From contig BSBN01000140.1 in NCBI GenBank assembly GCA_027924645.1, positions 11,290,501 through 11,354,500 on the forward strand: a stretch of DNA of 64,000 nt, read 5' to 3'. Under the pieces are notes generated by a model, which saw nothing but the letters and a program-made list of their open reading frames with translations, searched no databases and had not been told where the DNA came from. The DNA is from Cunninghamia lanceolata. Lineage: Eukaryota > Streptophyta > Pinopsida > Cupressales > Cupressaceae. Positions within the stretch are counted from its first letter, which is position 1, and every line of letters begins with the position of its first letter. The translations under genes were made by a program, and so were the position numbers. Shown here piece by piece: positions 33,999 to 46,490 of the stretch.

Positions 33999-35453
33999 AT
34001 GTTTTTGGACTTAAATTGCAACTTCTTGAGTGGTTTTCTTCAGATGTGGATTGATTTTGTTCATTCATATAGTCTTTCATTTTATTGCATTGAGGAAAAT
34101 TCCAAAAAAATTGAAAATTTTGAAAAATTCAAAAAAATTGCATTGTTTGGCTTACTAAATTGTATCAATTCTTTCTAAATTTTCCTAATTCATAATTTTG
34201 CATCATATCTGATATAAACTACATAAAAACACAAAAAATGAGAAATTTGCATTGCATTTTTTTCATTATTTGGCTAGGCTTTTGTAGAAATTTTGACAAT
34301 TTTCATATAACCTAGTAATTCTAAAACCTAGGGTTAGTAGGCAAAATCTTCTCTTAAATTTTTATATTAATTTTAGAGGTACATTCAAATTATAATTCAT
34401 CTGTACTCTTTCATTTTAGTGTAAATTTGCATTTTTACATAGAAAATTTCAACAAAAATCTAACAATTTTCATGCATTGGCATTTTGCATATAATGGCTT
34501 GAAAATCACTTTAATATCTGATTACACTTCATTTTCATCATAAATTAGACTTCAAAACATTCACATAGCATTTTGTGTCAACATCTCAAACCTAGGGCTT
34601 CAAAAACACTAATTTTCACTAAATTTGGCATTATCGACTCTCTAAACTTGCACCATAGGAGTGTTGAGAAAAGTATTTTTGCATTAATTAGATATTATCA
34701 CATTAATAATTTTCTTCCCCTGATAAAAATATTTACAACACTCTTTTAACAGACTCTTGTATTGAAAATTTGGGGAAAAACTACATATTTTGGCTATTTT
34801 TGCCCTTGGGTTTGACCTAGTTTGCACTCTAAGCATGTTGTGATCAATTTTATGGATTGAGGTGACTGATATCATTGATTATATTTTCTATACCTCCTAA
34901 AATTCCTTACAACACCTCTTTTTCTAGGTCTTGGAATTGAAAAACCATGAAAATAACCTATTTTTGCTATATTTTCACTAGGGTTTTACCTTAAGTGGCA
35001 CTAAAAGCATGTTGTGTTGGGTATTTTGCACCAAGTAGCTTTTATTACTGATATTATTTTCTTTCCATCATCATTTTCCTCACAAAACCTTTTTTATTTC
35101 CTCTTGCACTGAGTTTTGGTGAAAAAAGTGCCTATTTCGACATATTTTCACAATAGTTTGACTTGGCATTATCTTGGATTTGCATCAAGAGTGTGTTGAG
35201 AAGGATCATATTGCTGTTTTGGACTAATATTAGACATATAAATTGGTTCCCTTGATCAAAATCCTTACAACACTCTTTGATTCTTTCATTTGCATTGGAA
35301 AAAGTACAAAAATCAACCATTGACAACATATCCTAAGCCTAAACTTGAGCATATTGCTGAATGACTCTAATAACTCACTGCCCTAAGAAGAATATTCCTT
35401 TCAAAAGAAGCATAAGACACATGGGATCTAGTGCTCTTGAATAAGTTGGTACT
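33999..35453 (+). repeat. Element F leader with degenerate tandem repeats of about 175-180 bases
   Basis: The landmark acaacactctttt and its variants recur at about 34736, 34911, 35087 and 35267. Each is followed by an A-rich stretch, a ttttggctatttttgccc-like block and a tgttgtgatc/tgttgagaag phrase. No coding sequence. Confidence 0.55.
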
Positions 35454-37159
35454 TTGAACACCTTCTTTACAAAAGGAGAAACCCAAACGTTACAAGACAT
35501 TACACCCATTACGAGTACAATGGAAGAACAAACTTTTCATGATGTTGGTGATACTATTAAGGTGACAAGTTATGTATCTGATGAGAAAATAGAAAAATTG
35601 GATGAAGATCTAGCACAATTTCAATCATTTATGGAAAATGAGAGAATAGCCGAAGTAGTTGTCCCTAAAATTCACAATATAAGAGAATTGATAAAAGAAG
35701 GACAAGATGGTGTTAATGCAATTCGTTGTCTCGTACATATTGTACAAACCAATATCATGCTAGTGACCAAATGTGTGCAAGTAATAAATAGCACTCTATC
35801 ACCATCTCATACTCAAGAATCCATACCTATACCGACTATGGGAATATTGACCTTTAGATCAATGATCTTAACAATTGATGCGAACACTTGTAGTAATGCT
35901 ACCACTAGTATTGGAGTATCTAATGGCACTAATTACAAAGATATGGGATTTGATTATTAGAAATTGGTTTCTAAGGGGACCTCCTCTATGCATAATTGTT
36001 CTCAATCACCAATCTATTCCACTCATTTCCAACCACCTATTACCTACTCACAACAATCTTCCACCTATCATTATGTCCAACCACCATTGACATATTCTCA
36101 GCCTCCATTTATCATATCTCAAACTCATTAACCTCCTCACTTTAGTTCCAATTCCTCACAACAAACTGTGTCTCCTAATGATGTCATCCTAAACCAACTT
36201 TTACAGGGCATGACTTCTTTACAACAAAAGGTAACAAACTTGATAAATTCTTCACAACCTAGTCTACCAACATATCATGCCCGTAATCCCCTTTCCTATG
36301 CAATCTTGAGAACTCCTATGCCTGAGAGGTTTGAGACTCCTTTCTTTAAAAAATATGGTGGAAAAGGTGATCCTACTATCCATGTGGTAGCATTTACAGC
36401 TATGTGTAGTGATTTTTATTTTGAAAAGGATCTGTTGGCAAAACTTTTCCCACAATCTCTCAAAGATACTACTTTAGAATGGTTTTTGTCTTTGCTCTGA
36501 ATTCAATACACTCCTTTTCATAGTTGATTGATTGATTTTTATAACATTTTCAAGAAAATATCAGACCCCAAGTCATGCTTATTGACTTGGTTCAATGCAA
36601 ACAAGGTTTGAAAGAAAAGTTGACTAAATTCATTAGTTGGTATCAAGGACTTTATGCATAGATTCAATGTCAAATGAAACATGAAGATGTTCAAAACATA
36701 TTCATTACAAATCTACAACATAATGTTCATGATAAGATCCTCTTGATGAAGTATAACTCCTTTCAACATTTCTGCACTATGCTTTGTGATTATCAACTTT
36801 CGTCTAGTCAGTATGAAAACCAAAACTCATCGACTCAAGTTGGTCAATCCATGGGTAGATCATCACAAAACAAATTTAAGAGGAATAATAATAATAGGAG
36901 ATTCATCAATATCAATGGACCGAATATGAACAACTTTTCAAATGTTTTAGCTATCACTAATCCAAAGAAAGCATTGTATCAACCAAGAAAGTTTACTCTA
37001 ATATCTAAGTCTTATCATTCTATCATGAATCAAGCTATGAGTAATAACATTCTAAGGCTTCCCTTGATCAAGCATGTTGATCCTAGTAAACAAGGACCTT
37101 ACTTCAATGCTAATGCCTTTTTTCAATATCATCTAACACAAGGACGTGACACTGAATGA
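35454..37159 (+). pseudogene. Element F gag (Ty3/gypsy type), broken
   Basis: Three open pieces, 35454-35960, 36168-36500 and 36674-37159. The middle one carries the gypsy capsid signature: TPMPERFETPFFKKYGGKGDP, then FTAMCSD, FPQSLKDTTLEWFLSL. The last piece has QNIFITNLQHNVHDKI followed by a basic, Asn/Arg-rich tail (KFKRNNNNRRF). Frameshifts and stops separate the pieces. No zinc knuckle seen. Confidence 0.7.
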
Positions 37160-39538
37160 TGTACACATCTTAAACATGAGATATAGGACCTTATTGATTC
37201 AAATGTCATCCAAGTATCAGGTGTGAATGATAATGGAAACAAGTCAGTTGCTCTACTGAATTAGAACTTACAAATCTTCACTAATCCTTTCCCTAAGTAT
37301 ACTGAAACCAATATGTTGGAATAGGGTTTAGTGGAAGTAGACGAGGATGATTACTTGGACTATCATAGCATCGTGAGAATGATTGAAGTAGATAAGAAAC
37401 AAGTGGATAATCCACCTTGTCCACAAAGGAATGGAATTTATGCTAAGGTTCCTCCTCCATTATCCTTATATAGATCAGGAGATAATCAGAATATATCAGA
37501 AAAGTAAGGACAACAACTGATACAAATGAGTATAATGGTATAGGATGATTCTTGTTACCGTTCTAGAAATATTCAACAAAGAAAACTCGCTAAAAATTAG
37601 AAAAAGGTAAAACAACAATCAATAGCTGGAAATAATAGTGGTTCTCCCCCTCATAAGCAACAAAAAGTCTCATTTCAACAAGAAATCACAAAACATGCAT
37701 CATATGATAATAAACAAAACTTTCAGAAGAGCCATTCAAATTTTACATTAAACATGATCAAGTACCTCTCAAAGAGGTCCGCAAGTTCCAAGATCTACTA
37801 CAAAGACCCTACACGTAAGTATCTTTAACCCTTTATCTCTCTCGTGATGTGCTTCCCCCGTGATGTGTTATGTGTTGTTTAGGCCTCCTGGGATGACCTT
37901 GGATTCTCCCATAAGGTTTGAGATACTAGGAGATTGCCTCTGTTGTGACCTTCTATTTGTATCATCATTCTTCTAAATTGCCTCTCTCTCTAATTTCATT
38001 GTTGTGTGTTGTGTCTTACAGACATAGCGTTGTAGTTGGTGACTTGGGGGAACCCTCCTATGTGACTATCCCTAAGACACTTGTTTCTCCTCACTGACTT
38101 ATTGTTTCCCTTCCTCTAGTATTTCTATCTAGCGGGTGGATGACGACAAACATTTATACTAATGTGGACCTATTGTCCCTTTCAAGAGCAATCAAAAAAT
38201 GGACTTAGTTCCTAATATGATGATGGGGTTGTATATTTTATCCGACACTTGGCTATTGGAAGCACTTGTGCTTTCTGTGTAGTGATTTTGATGATGTTTC
38301 TATCACATTTAAAAACCTTAACAATACTGCTGCTCTGTGCACCTTTGTTTGTCTTTGAATCTAGCCTTGGCAGTACTCAATTTAGAAAGCTTCATGACAT
38401 ATCCCCACGGTTATCCTTGAACTCTGAATTTGTTGTATAACCTTGGCTCTTTGTGTGGTTAATCATATGCATTGATGTTGTTGTTTATCATGATGTTGTA
38501 GACACTAACATGTTTCTTGCAAGTATGTGTTTGTGGGAACATTTAGCCATCATAAAGTACATGCCACCTTCAGGGGGCATGGGCTTTGCAAAAGTCTGTA
38601 TTCCCTTATTTGTTTTATTCCTATCTTAGCATGCTTGATATCGATACCTGATATCAACCACCTTAAGGTGGGGGCATATAAGGTAAGTTGTTTGTTATAG
38701 ATGTTAGCAATGTGTTTGTTCTCAAGTGTAAAGACCCATGCGATGAGTGGATCATGCATCCTGATCTTGTTTGCAATCAATCAATCAATCGTGTAAGCCC
38801 TCTGTGGAGGCAAGATATCGCATATATCCTTTTTTTATCTTAATCCATCTACGTAGGTGGAGATGGTGTATTTCTCGGAGTAGATTATATCATCCTATCC
38901 TTTTCAAAAGTCCTCTGCAGAGGCGGGGAGTGGTTCTGTGACTAACTCAACCCTTAAGTGTGTCTTCGGCGATTGTTGTGGTAAAGTCCAATCATTGGTG
39001 TGTGCCTGTAATGTGCCTAAGATGGTGATGAGCCTAGAAATAGCGAACACACCATCACTTGTCTGCCATGTTTTCTCCATGTCTTCAAGTGTGTGTGTTT
39101 TGGCATGCTTGTTTTGTGTGGCATGTTGTTACCCCATGTACAAAATAAAGTCCAGCACCTTCGGGCTGTGTTTCCTACATTTTGGGAGGTTTTCCTAGTC
39201 TTGCATGTGTGTTGCCCCATATACAAAGACATGCGCAATGCATGCATCATGTATTATGGGAGGTTTGTTTACTTTCTAGTACTTGCATCTGCATTTCATA
39301 TATATGAGAAAAAGAAAAGAAAAGAATCATGGCTGTCTTCCATGCATTAATGTGTCTTCTATTCATTGACTGTCTTCTCTATGTTCTATGTGATTGTAAC
39401 TATCTTCTCCGTGTTTTGCATGCCTATTATTGTTTTCCATGTGATTGGTGTGTCTTCTCCGTGTTTGATGTGTTTGTGACGTTACTTTAATGCATGTATT
39501 GGCCTTGCATTTATACATACATTAAAGTGGGGGCTAAA
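37160..39538 (+). other. Element F non-coding 3' internal region and polypurine tract
   Basis: No protease, reverse transcriptase or integrase in any frame; T/G-rich from 37800. The tract aaagtgggggctaaa at 39524-39538 abuts the 3' LTR. Confidence 0.65.
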
Positions 39539-40978
39539 TGTAACATTGGAAAATGTCCCCTTGGAGGCTTTTCCCTCATAAGGTTTTAGCTCCTAGGTCT
39601 TTAGTGTGCATTTAGGACATCTTACTTCATAATTTGGCATCTCGATGGAATGAGCCCTAGGTAACATGACAAATGGGACCTAGGAGGATCCCTTGAGCCT
39701 TACCCTTCCCAAAATAGGGTGCAAGGACTTGAGTGCCCATACCCTAGTCCTGTCCTATTTTGGGGCAGTCACAATTTTTGCATGTCAGTTTATGACCGTT
39801 ATTTGGGTCCTATGCTGACACGGTAAGTTTGAATTACCAAAATCTTAGCAGGAGTGTTTGTAGCTGCATATAAAAGCATGTTTAGGCATTCATTTGGAAC
39901 TAGATGGCAATGGTGATGTTCAAGTGTTTACAAGTTGATTCAAGGCTTTCATTACATTGCAAGAGTAGATTTGTGTGGTTTATGTGTTTGTGTTTGTAGA
40001 TTTGAGCATCCATTTCATCATGGAATGAAGAGCATCTTCCTGCCATGATGTCTTCACTACAAGGTGACATTATATTGTGTTTTCATCATCATTTCTTTTG
40101 GTTTTTGCCTCTGCCTCACAAGGGCACACATTCTTTATCTGACAATGGTGTTTTGGAGACTTAAGTGTCCTCTGGGACTTGACTAAGGCAAGCCTCTAAA
40201 CACCACAACCCCCTCCCAAAGTTTTCATGATTGCAAGTTACAGGTTGCAGAGCTGGGAAAAGTGAAGTTGCAGGAAGGCATCTTGAAGTGTCAGAATTGC
40301 AAAATAGAGGGAAAAACAACACCCTGGACTTGGGTGCCCACTAATTAGTCCTCCAACTTCTGCGACACTAAAATCTCTGAAACAACAGGGAAGAGTTGTA
40401 GACTAAGTTTCTAGATCTGTACAAAAATTAGGGCATTGGACTTGGGTGCCTTCTCTTTTTTCCCTCACTTTTCTACCTCAGAGCCCCAAAAATAGGTACT
40501 CTGTAATTTTATATTTTGCTTCCCTTTGCAAGAGCTTTTTATATTATTCCTCCAACTTCCATGATGGGAAAATCTCTGGAACAACAGGGAAGAGTTGTAG
40601 ACTAAGTTTCTAGATCCATACAAAAAGTAGGGCATTGGAGTTGGGCACCCTCTCTTTTGTCCTTGACTTTTCCACCTAGGAGCCTAGAAAATAGGTACTT
40701 TGTGACTTGATATTTTGCTTCCCTCTGCAAGATCTTTTTCTATTATTCTTCCATTTACAGTCGTATTTGTGAAATTAGGGTTTTAATGATTAATTGAGCT
40801 TAGGAGAAGGAAAATTGATAATTAAACACCCTAATCCATGCTTCCCTACATCTCACAGTGACCTAGGATATGATAGTGAATTGCCACTCAACCCTAGATC
40901 CTTAAATGTATAGGGTGAAAGGAGGATTCAAGCATCTAAACACTTAAAAACTAAACAATCACAATTTTACCCTAAACC
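39539..40978 (+). repeat. Element F 3' LTR with internal tandem duplication
   Basis: Starts tgtaacattggaaaatgt. The block beginning cctccaactt at about 40350 is repeated from 40549 (period about 199), including ggaagagttgtagactaagt in both. The 5' LTR has one copy. The two copies differ at many positions. Confidence 0.85.
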
Positions 40979-42137
40979 AGAACAACCAAAAGGATTTTAG
41001 TCATCAGAACAAGGGGACATGGTATGTAGATTAAAGAAAGCATTGTATGGATTAAAACAAGCTCCTAAGACATGGTATGCATGGTTGGATAGGTACCTAA
41101 TATAGATAGGGTTCAGTAAAGGTACTACACATAGTAATCTCTACTTCAAGATCAATGATTAACAAACCCTGATTGTTGTAGTTTTTGTTGATGATATTAT
41201 TTTTGGAGGCAATGAAGGTATGTGCTTAGTTTTTGTTGGAGAAATACAAAGTGAATTTGAAATGTCTATGTTTGGAGAGATGGACTTCTTTTTATGTCTA
41301 CAAATAAGTTAATCAGATAAAGGTATCTTCATTTCTCAGTCTGAGTATGTGAAAGAGTTGTTAAAGAAATTTTGGATGGAAGAATCTAAACCAATATGCA
41401 CACCTATGATAACTAGTTGCAAATTGAGAAAAGATGATAACTCACCCATGGAAGACCAAAAAAAGTATAGATCTATGATTAGAGGATTACATTATCTGAC
41501 TAAAACCAGACCTAACATAATGCATACAGTGTGTCTTGTGGCAAGATTTCAGGCAGAACCCAAGGAATCACATGTGATGGCAGTCAAGAGAATTCTGAGG
41601 TATTTAAAAGGCACAAAAGATTATGGTTTGTGGTATCCTAAGGTCTGTGACTTTACTCTTAGTGCATATACTGATGTAGATTGGGCCAGAGATGTGGATG
41701 GCAGAAAAAGTACAAGTGGAGGTGCATTCTTCTTGGGAAAAAGATTAGTATCTTGGTTGAGCAAGAAATAGGATTCAATATCCATGTCTACTACAGAAGC
41801 ATAATACATTGTAACAACATGAAGTTGTACTTAAGTGTTATGGATGAAGCAGACTTTGAAGGACATCAAAATTGTGTATGAAGATCCCATTGCAATCTTT
41901 TGTGACAACACAGGTGACATAAACATATCAAAGAATCTAGTGATGCATTTAAGGACAAAGCACATATCCATTAGGTATCATTTTCTGAGAGAAAAGGTGA
42001 TAAAGAATGAAGTCAAGTTGGAGTATGTTTCTACTAAGAATCAAATTATAGACATTTTTACCAAGTCGCTTCCTAAGAATACTTTTGAGTATCTTAGAGA
42101 AAAGTTAGGGGTTATCACCCTGCCTGCTCTAAACTAA
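40979..42137 (+). pseudogene. Element E pol, second part (reverse transcriptase to RNase H)
   Basis: Resumes with EQPKGF, then LKKALYGLKQAPKTWYAWLD, the catalytic VFVDDIIFGG near 41185, SQSEYVKELLKKFWMEES, the LTKTRPNIMHTVCLVARFQ block, RILRYLKGTKDYGLWY, and RNase H with YTDVDWARDVDGRKSTSGG near 41670 and CDNTGDINISKN near 41905. The tail has LEYVSTKNQIIDIFTKSLP. Stops (for example after LIVVV-flanking and SWLSKK regions) and a frameshift near 41770 inactivate it. Confidence 0.85.
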
Positions 42138-42461
42138 GATGAACAATAGTGCATCACTTCAAAAATGATCAGAGGTCCAGATTGATGCTTCTTAGGGCTA
42201 CTTCTCAAGGGGAGTAGTCAGAGAGTTCATAAGAAAGATTAGATCAAAGTAGAGGAGTGCAAGTATGTGCCCTTTGCCATTGATTGCAAAGGGGGGAGAG
42301 AAGTCATGTGAAAAATTTAGAGTGCAGATGTGTAAGAGAAAGGGGGGGAATTTTGGAGAAAGAAAGAGTGTAGGTGTGTATAGAGAAAGGGGGAGAATAT
42401 TGTCTTGATGGCTGTTGCATTTTTTCACATCATATGTTTCCATCAATTACAAAGGGGATTA
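42138..42461 (+). other. Element E polypurine cluster
   Basis: Purine tracts aaaggggggagaga (about 42290), aaagggggggaa (about 42340), aaagggggagaa (about 42387) and aaaggggatt (42451-42460) precede the 3' LTR. The last abuts it. Multiple tracts are a Sirevirus trait. Confidence 0.65.
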
Positions 42462-43998
42462 TTTTGCAAGTATGTGCCTAATCGGTGTTTTCATTGGTGT
42501 CAACTATATCTTATTCTATTGCTTGTTTAGAAGACTTGTAAGTTGAGGATATTGAGAAAATTAGCCTCTCTTGAAGAAACTACTGAGCTATAGAGAAGTG
42601 TTATACATACAATGAGTTGTATGCTGAAGAACATTCTAGTAAACTGCTCCACATTTACTTTTGTTGGAATTTCATAGTCTGTAGATTGGAAGTAAGTTAG
42701 AGGTATGACTAAGGATGCTACATTCCAGGTTTGAGCCATCCACATGAAGATCTGAGTGAGTTGTGTTCACCAGAGTAAAATCTACTTTTTCTATAAGTTC
42801 AGTTACAATAGAAAGAAAGTATTCTGCTCTGCATTCCTCTGCCATAAAGTATTTGGCTCTGTAGTTATATAAGGAAGTCTGGTATGATGTTAAGTGCCTT
42901 CAATTGCAATGGTTCATGGTTTGGTGGTCCGCAAGCTCCCTTTCTTCTATGACATTTGAACAAAGTGAAGTTCATGTGTTCCAGTGAGAAGATTCTTATA
43001 GATGAAGTGGATAAGGTTCATGCAGTTTCTCCTGATAATTATAGCATGGTTGTGGATGTCTCCTAATCATTTTCCTATCTAGACTTTGGTCTATGTTAAG
43101 AAATTGAGATTATGTTTGAAGATTGTTCCTAGATAATGTAGCGTGTAACCAGTCTTGGCCAACCTGGTTAATCCCAGTGATTGTAAAGATCTCTGGAAGA
43201 TTGTGGAAGTATGTTGTGATGTGGAAGATCATGTTTGAGTCCCAGTTAAGGCATGGCATGATCCACATTTTATTTCCTTTGCATAATGTTGTAATAGGTC
43301 AGGACCTATTTTGTAAATGTTTGTAATACCGACCTTGGAGATTGTTCCAATGGTTGATGATTGTGATACTAACCTCAAATGATCATTCCAAGGTTGATGT
43401 AGTGTATAAATACTTGTAGTTGAGTCATGGAAAAAGTGTCCTTGAGTGTAAATGGAAAGATATTAAGAAAGGTCCAAAAGGCATAACAGAGAAGAGGCAG
43501 AGGAAAGAAGAGGAGGAGCAGAGAAAGGGAATTATTATTCTTTAGTCACAAATATAGAAACGTGTTGATCATGGCAGTGAGTCTGGTAGTAAGCCACTAG
43601 TAGCATTTAATAGCCCTTAGGGTTTAACATCCCTTATTGTAATCTTGCTAGGTTTAGGGTTGAGGCAGTGAGCCTGCTAGACCTAGTTGTTCTTCATGGA
43701 AGTAAGCCAGTATATTTAGGCCCGTGGAGTGACCAAGATTGAACATCATTATTTTAAGATTGCAATATATATTGAGAGTTAATCCTCTTCGTGGTTTTTC
43801 CCCACCTTGGGGTTTTCTATGTAAATCTGGTGTCTCTTGTGTTTGATGTTGTATCTATGGTTAAGTTTCTAATTTCATGTACTCATTGTTAAATCATGAT
43901 AATTGTGGATAAGTGATGAATGTTTAATTGCAGAAAGTGTTTAAGTTTTTGTGACAACTGATTCATGCCCCGTCTCAGTTCTCGGGCGCATATCAACA
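42462..43998 (+). repeat. Element E 3' LTR
   Basis: Follows the 5' LTR from gcaagtatgtgcct to gcatatcaaca. The first bases have drifted (ttttgcaag for tgttacaag). Confidence 0.9.
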
Positions 43999-44003
43999 TG
44001 GAA

Positions 44004-44800
44004 ATCATAGCTAGAAAAAGCTTGATGTAATTTATCCGCTGGCACAAGGTATTCATGTATAAAATTAACTACAAGCCCTTTAACAATATCCACATGTTGG
44101 ATAGAATCCATGGCATTGGAAAGGAAATGACAAACTAAGTGTGAAGTGTAGCAGACCTTTCATTGCTGAAGAAAATCCTTTCCACAAACCTCTATGACCA
44201 CATCTTCGACATCTCCCGAGGGAAGCTTAAAAGCCCATTGAAGCCCTCCTCTATAAATAGAACCATTTAGGGGAGCTTCCCAGTCTTGGACAGGAAGGAA
44301 AACCTACATATTACGTGGCATCAATTCCATTATCATGTAGAGGAGTACAAGAGAAATAAATTACCAAATAGAACAGTGTGGAATGAAAGGGGCAATCAAG
44401 CCTTTAACACCCATCTCACGAGCTAGTAATGATTTCAATTCCAACAAGAGCTGATAAAGGACTATATCACAAATCAAAGAGATTTCACCAAAGATAGGAG
44501 GCACATGAGAATTAAACACCCACATATTGAAGGCATAGGACATACATATATTTCTTTGCAAGCAATATTTGTAGCATGTGTGGCACCTGCATGGCTGAAG
44601 CATCAAACCATAAAGAGAGCCCAAAAATATCTTCAAAGATGAAGATTAGGGCACTTAAGATATTACAGATACCAAAAAACACCTACCAAATAACCGCAAA
44701 AATGTTAGTTATAAACAATGGTTGTTTTCCTCATCGTTTAAGAGCTCGAGAAGATGTAGATAGTTGGAGCTAGAGTCTTTGTCTAAGAGAAGAGATCCTT
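44004..44800 (-). other. LINE C region downstream of ORF2
   Basis: Non-coding LINE sequence after the RNase H domain, interrupted at 44003 by element E. The 91-residue ORF at 44361-44636 (minus) is Cys-rich but not recognised. Confidence 0.5.
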
Positions 44801-46226
44801 TAGGAAGTAAACATGCCATATTAGCAATTAGATCTACCACTTTATTTTCTTGTCTGTACACATGTTGACACTAAAATTCTTTAAAGTTACCCATCAAAAG
44901 CCAAGCTTGTTCAAGGGCATAATTACATCTCTAGTTAGGGATATATTTTTTTGAAATGCATGAATGATCAATTAAGAGTCTCCTTCAAGGATAATCTTTT
45001 TAAACCAAGAGAAATAGTAGTCCTAATACCCAAAGGAGTGCCTAAACTTCAGCTTCATTATTGGTACCATTCGCAATTCTTTTTTCTTTAGCACATAGGA
45101 GATTACCCAAATTGTCTCTAATAACACATCTAATGCCTGAAACTCCAGGGTTGCCCTTAGAGGCAACATCAAAATACACCTTGTACGAGTTAGGGCAAGG
45201 AGGAGACCAATGAACCCTATTACAATCAATATTCAAACCATGTGAGACATTAGGTTTGCTACCTAGAGCAACTAATTTAATTTTTCTCCATTTTGAAAGC
45301 ATCATGTCATCCCATAAAGAGAAAGGAGAATTAGAAATTGAAGACTAAAACATAACAATTTCTGAAATAGAATTTTTCTATTTTTGAAAAGAACATTCTC
45401 CAATGTTAGAGATTCCCATCTGAAGATCCCTCTATTTCTTTCTAGCCACACATTCCAAATAACTATGGAAGGAGAAATGACCCAAAGATCTGATAAATCA
45501 TCTTTTTTGAAAAGAAGAGGCTAACTTTGGAAGAGATCAAAAAGAGTGCAAGGAAGAGGAGCAAACTAGTGAAGTTTTTGAAACAACCAATTCTAACATA
45601 AAGTTGTAAATGGGAAATGTAAGAGCAGATGGTTTATAGTTTCACCTTCAATACCATAAAACACATTTGAAGGAATCATCAAAACACAACTTTTCTAAGC
45701 TATCACTAGTAAGGATTCTATTTTCCAAAGATAGCCAAGCAAAAACCCCAGCTTTAGGAAGAACTGATTTGCCCCAACAAAGAGAATGTAGCCAAATGTA
45801 ATTATCCTCCATATTAGAAGTAAGAGAGAGATATCCCTATTTAACAATATAGGAACCAAACATAGAGGGGCACCAGATCATCTTATCAATAGAGAAAGTA
45901 AGGTAGATTTTTCTTTGAGAAAGAATATCAGATAATAAATTGTTTTAATCTTGGCAAAAGTTTAAGTCTTAAAAATCGTTCCAATCAACTGGATACCCCA
46001 TTTGAGCATTACCTCTAAGATAATCCTTAACTTTAGTTCCCAAGAGAGCAGAAAGAACATGTTTAGCTTCTACCAAACCATCAAAAGAATCCATTTTTTT
46101 ATAACCGTTTCAAGAATCCTCCACAAAAAAGCTCTATTTCCATCATGAATTTTCCAAGTAAGAAAGAGAAGTATAACTTCCTTACATTTGATAATGAAAT
46201 TCCAAATTCTTGATCCAATTGGTGGG
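44801..46226 (-). pseudogene. LINE C ORF2 C-terminal part (zinc-binding RT region and RNase H)
   Basis: From the 5' truncation: SRIWNFIIKCKEV and LTWKIHDGNRAF (about 46210-46120), as in plant L1 ORF2. The reverse-transcriptase zinc-binding region follows at about 45820-45610 (GKSVLPKAGVFAWLSLENRI, then a Cys and EGETINHLLLHFP after a frameshift). RNase H at about 45305-44830 has PNSYKVYFDVASKGNPGVSG, CVIRDNLGNLLCAKEKRI, GTNNEAEV and YRQENKVVDLIANMAC. Stops and frameshifts throughout. Plant L1 elements of this type carry such a C-terminal RNase H. Confidence 0.85.
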
Positions 46227-46490
46227 TTTTTATCAAGACTTCTGTCAGTTACAAAATAGGGTTTTTTTTAATGTCAGCCAATAGAAAAATAACTCCCGAT
46301 GCCTTTATAAAATAATAAAAGTCATATGAAGTTTCTGGGCACTGCCCCTAAGCCCTCGCAGGGGCTCTGCCCCTTGACCTCGTCTTGGGGCATTGCCCCC
46401 AAACCCCTGTTAAATAATTTGGGGGGAAACCGTGCCGATAAAAGTGGGGAAATTTAACCTCTGAGTCTGATTAGACTCCATATAACAACA
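46227..46490 (-). repeat. Element B 5' LTR, outer segment
   Basis: Starts with the duplicated tttttatcaaga and matches 3982-4272, ending ctccatataacaaca. It is the remainder of the LTR begun at 27439. Confidence 0.85.

Larger units (their letters stand above)
32745..40978 (+). mobile_element. Element F: gag-only gypsy-type retrotransposon (LARD/TR-GAG-like), innermost of the nest
   Basis: LTRs at 32745-33986 and 39539-40978; target duplication agaac at 32740-32744 and 40979-40983. Removing F joins EEVYIE to QPKGF in E's reverse transcriptase. Between the LTRs (5.5 kb) a gypsy-type gag is recognisable but no protease, reverse transcriptase or integrase, so it would have needed enzymes from a relative. 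Confidence 0.85.
28224..43998 (+). mobile_element. Element E: Ty1/copia retrotransposon inserted in LINE C
   Basis: LTRs at 28224-29781 and 42462-43998, with exact target duplication tggaa at 28219-28223 and 43999-44003. Primer binding site at 29784. Gag-pol is at 29840-32744 and 40979-42137, split by element F. Four purine tracts precede the 3' LTR. E is the only copia element here on the plus strand. Confidence 0.9.
27706..46226 (-). mobile_element. LINE C (L1-like), 5'-truncated, inserted in B's LTR
   Basis: The 12-mer tttttatcaaga occurs at 27694-27705 and 46227-46238. A run of T at 27707-27715 is the poly-A tail, giving minus orientation. The 5' end at 46226 lies inside ORF2 downstream of the reverse transcriptase core, a normal 5' truncation. 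Element E interrupts its 3' region (28224-43998). Removing C restores B's 5' LTR. Confidence 0.85.
3727..46490 (-). mobile_element. Element B: Ty1/copia retrotransposon inserted in A's LTR
   Basis: LTR ends are TGTTAGG (3727) and ataacaaca (46490). Flanking 5-mers are gacac (3722-3726) and aacac (46491-46495), one mismatch, and removing B restores A's LTR. The 3' LTR is 3727-4272. The 5' LTR is split by LINE C into 27439-27705 and 46227-46490. The primer binding site is at 27426-27436. Gag, protease, integrase and the first half of reverse transcriptase lie at 24284-27353; the end of reverse transcriptase and RNase H lie at 4685-5063. The two halves are separated by the 5064-24283 block. Confidence 0.85.
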
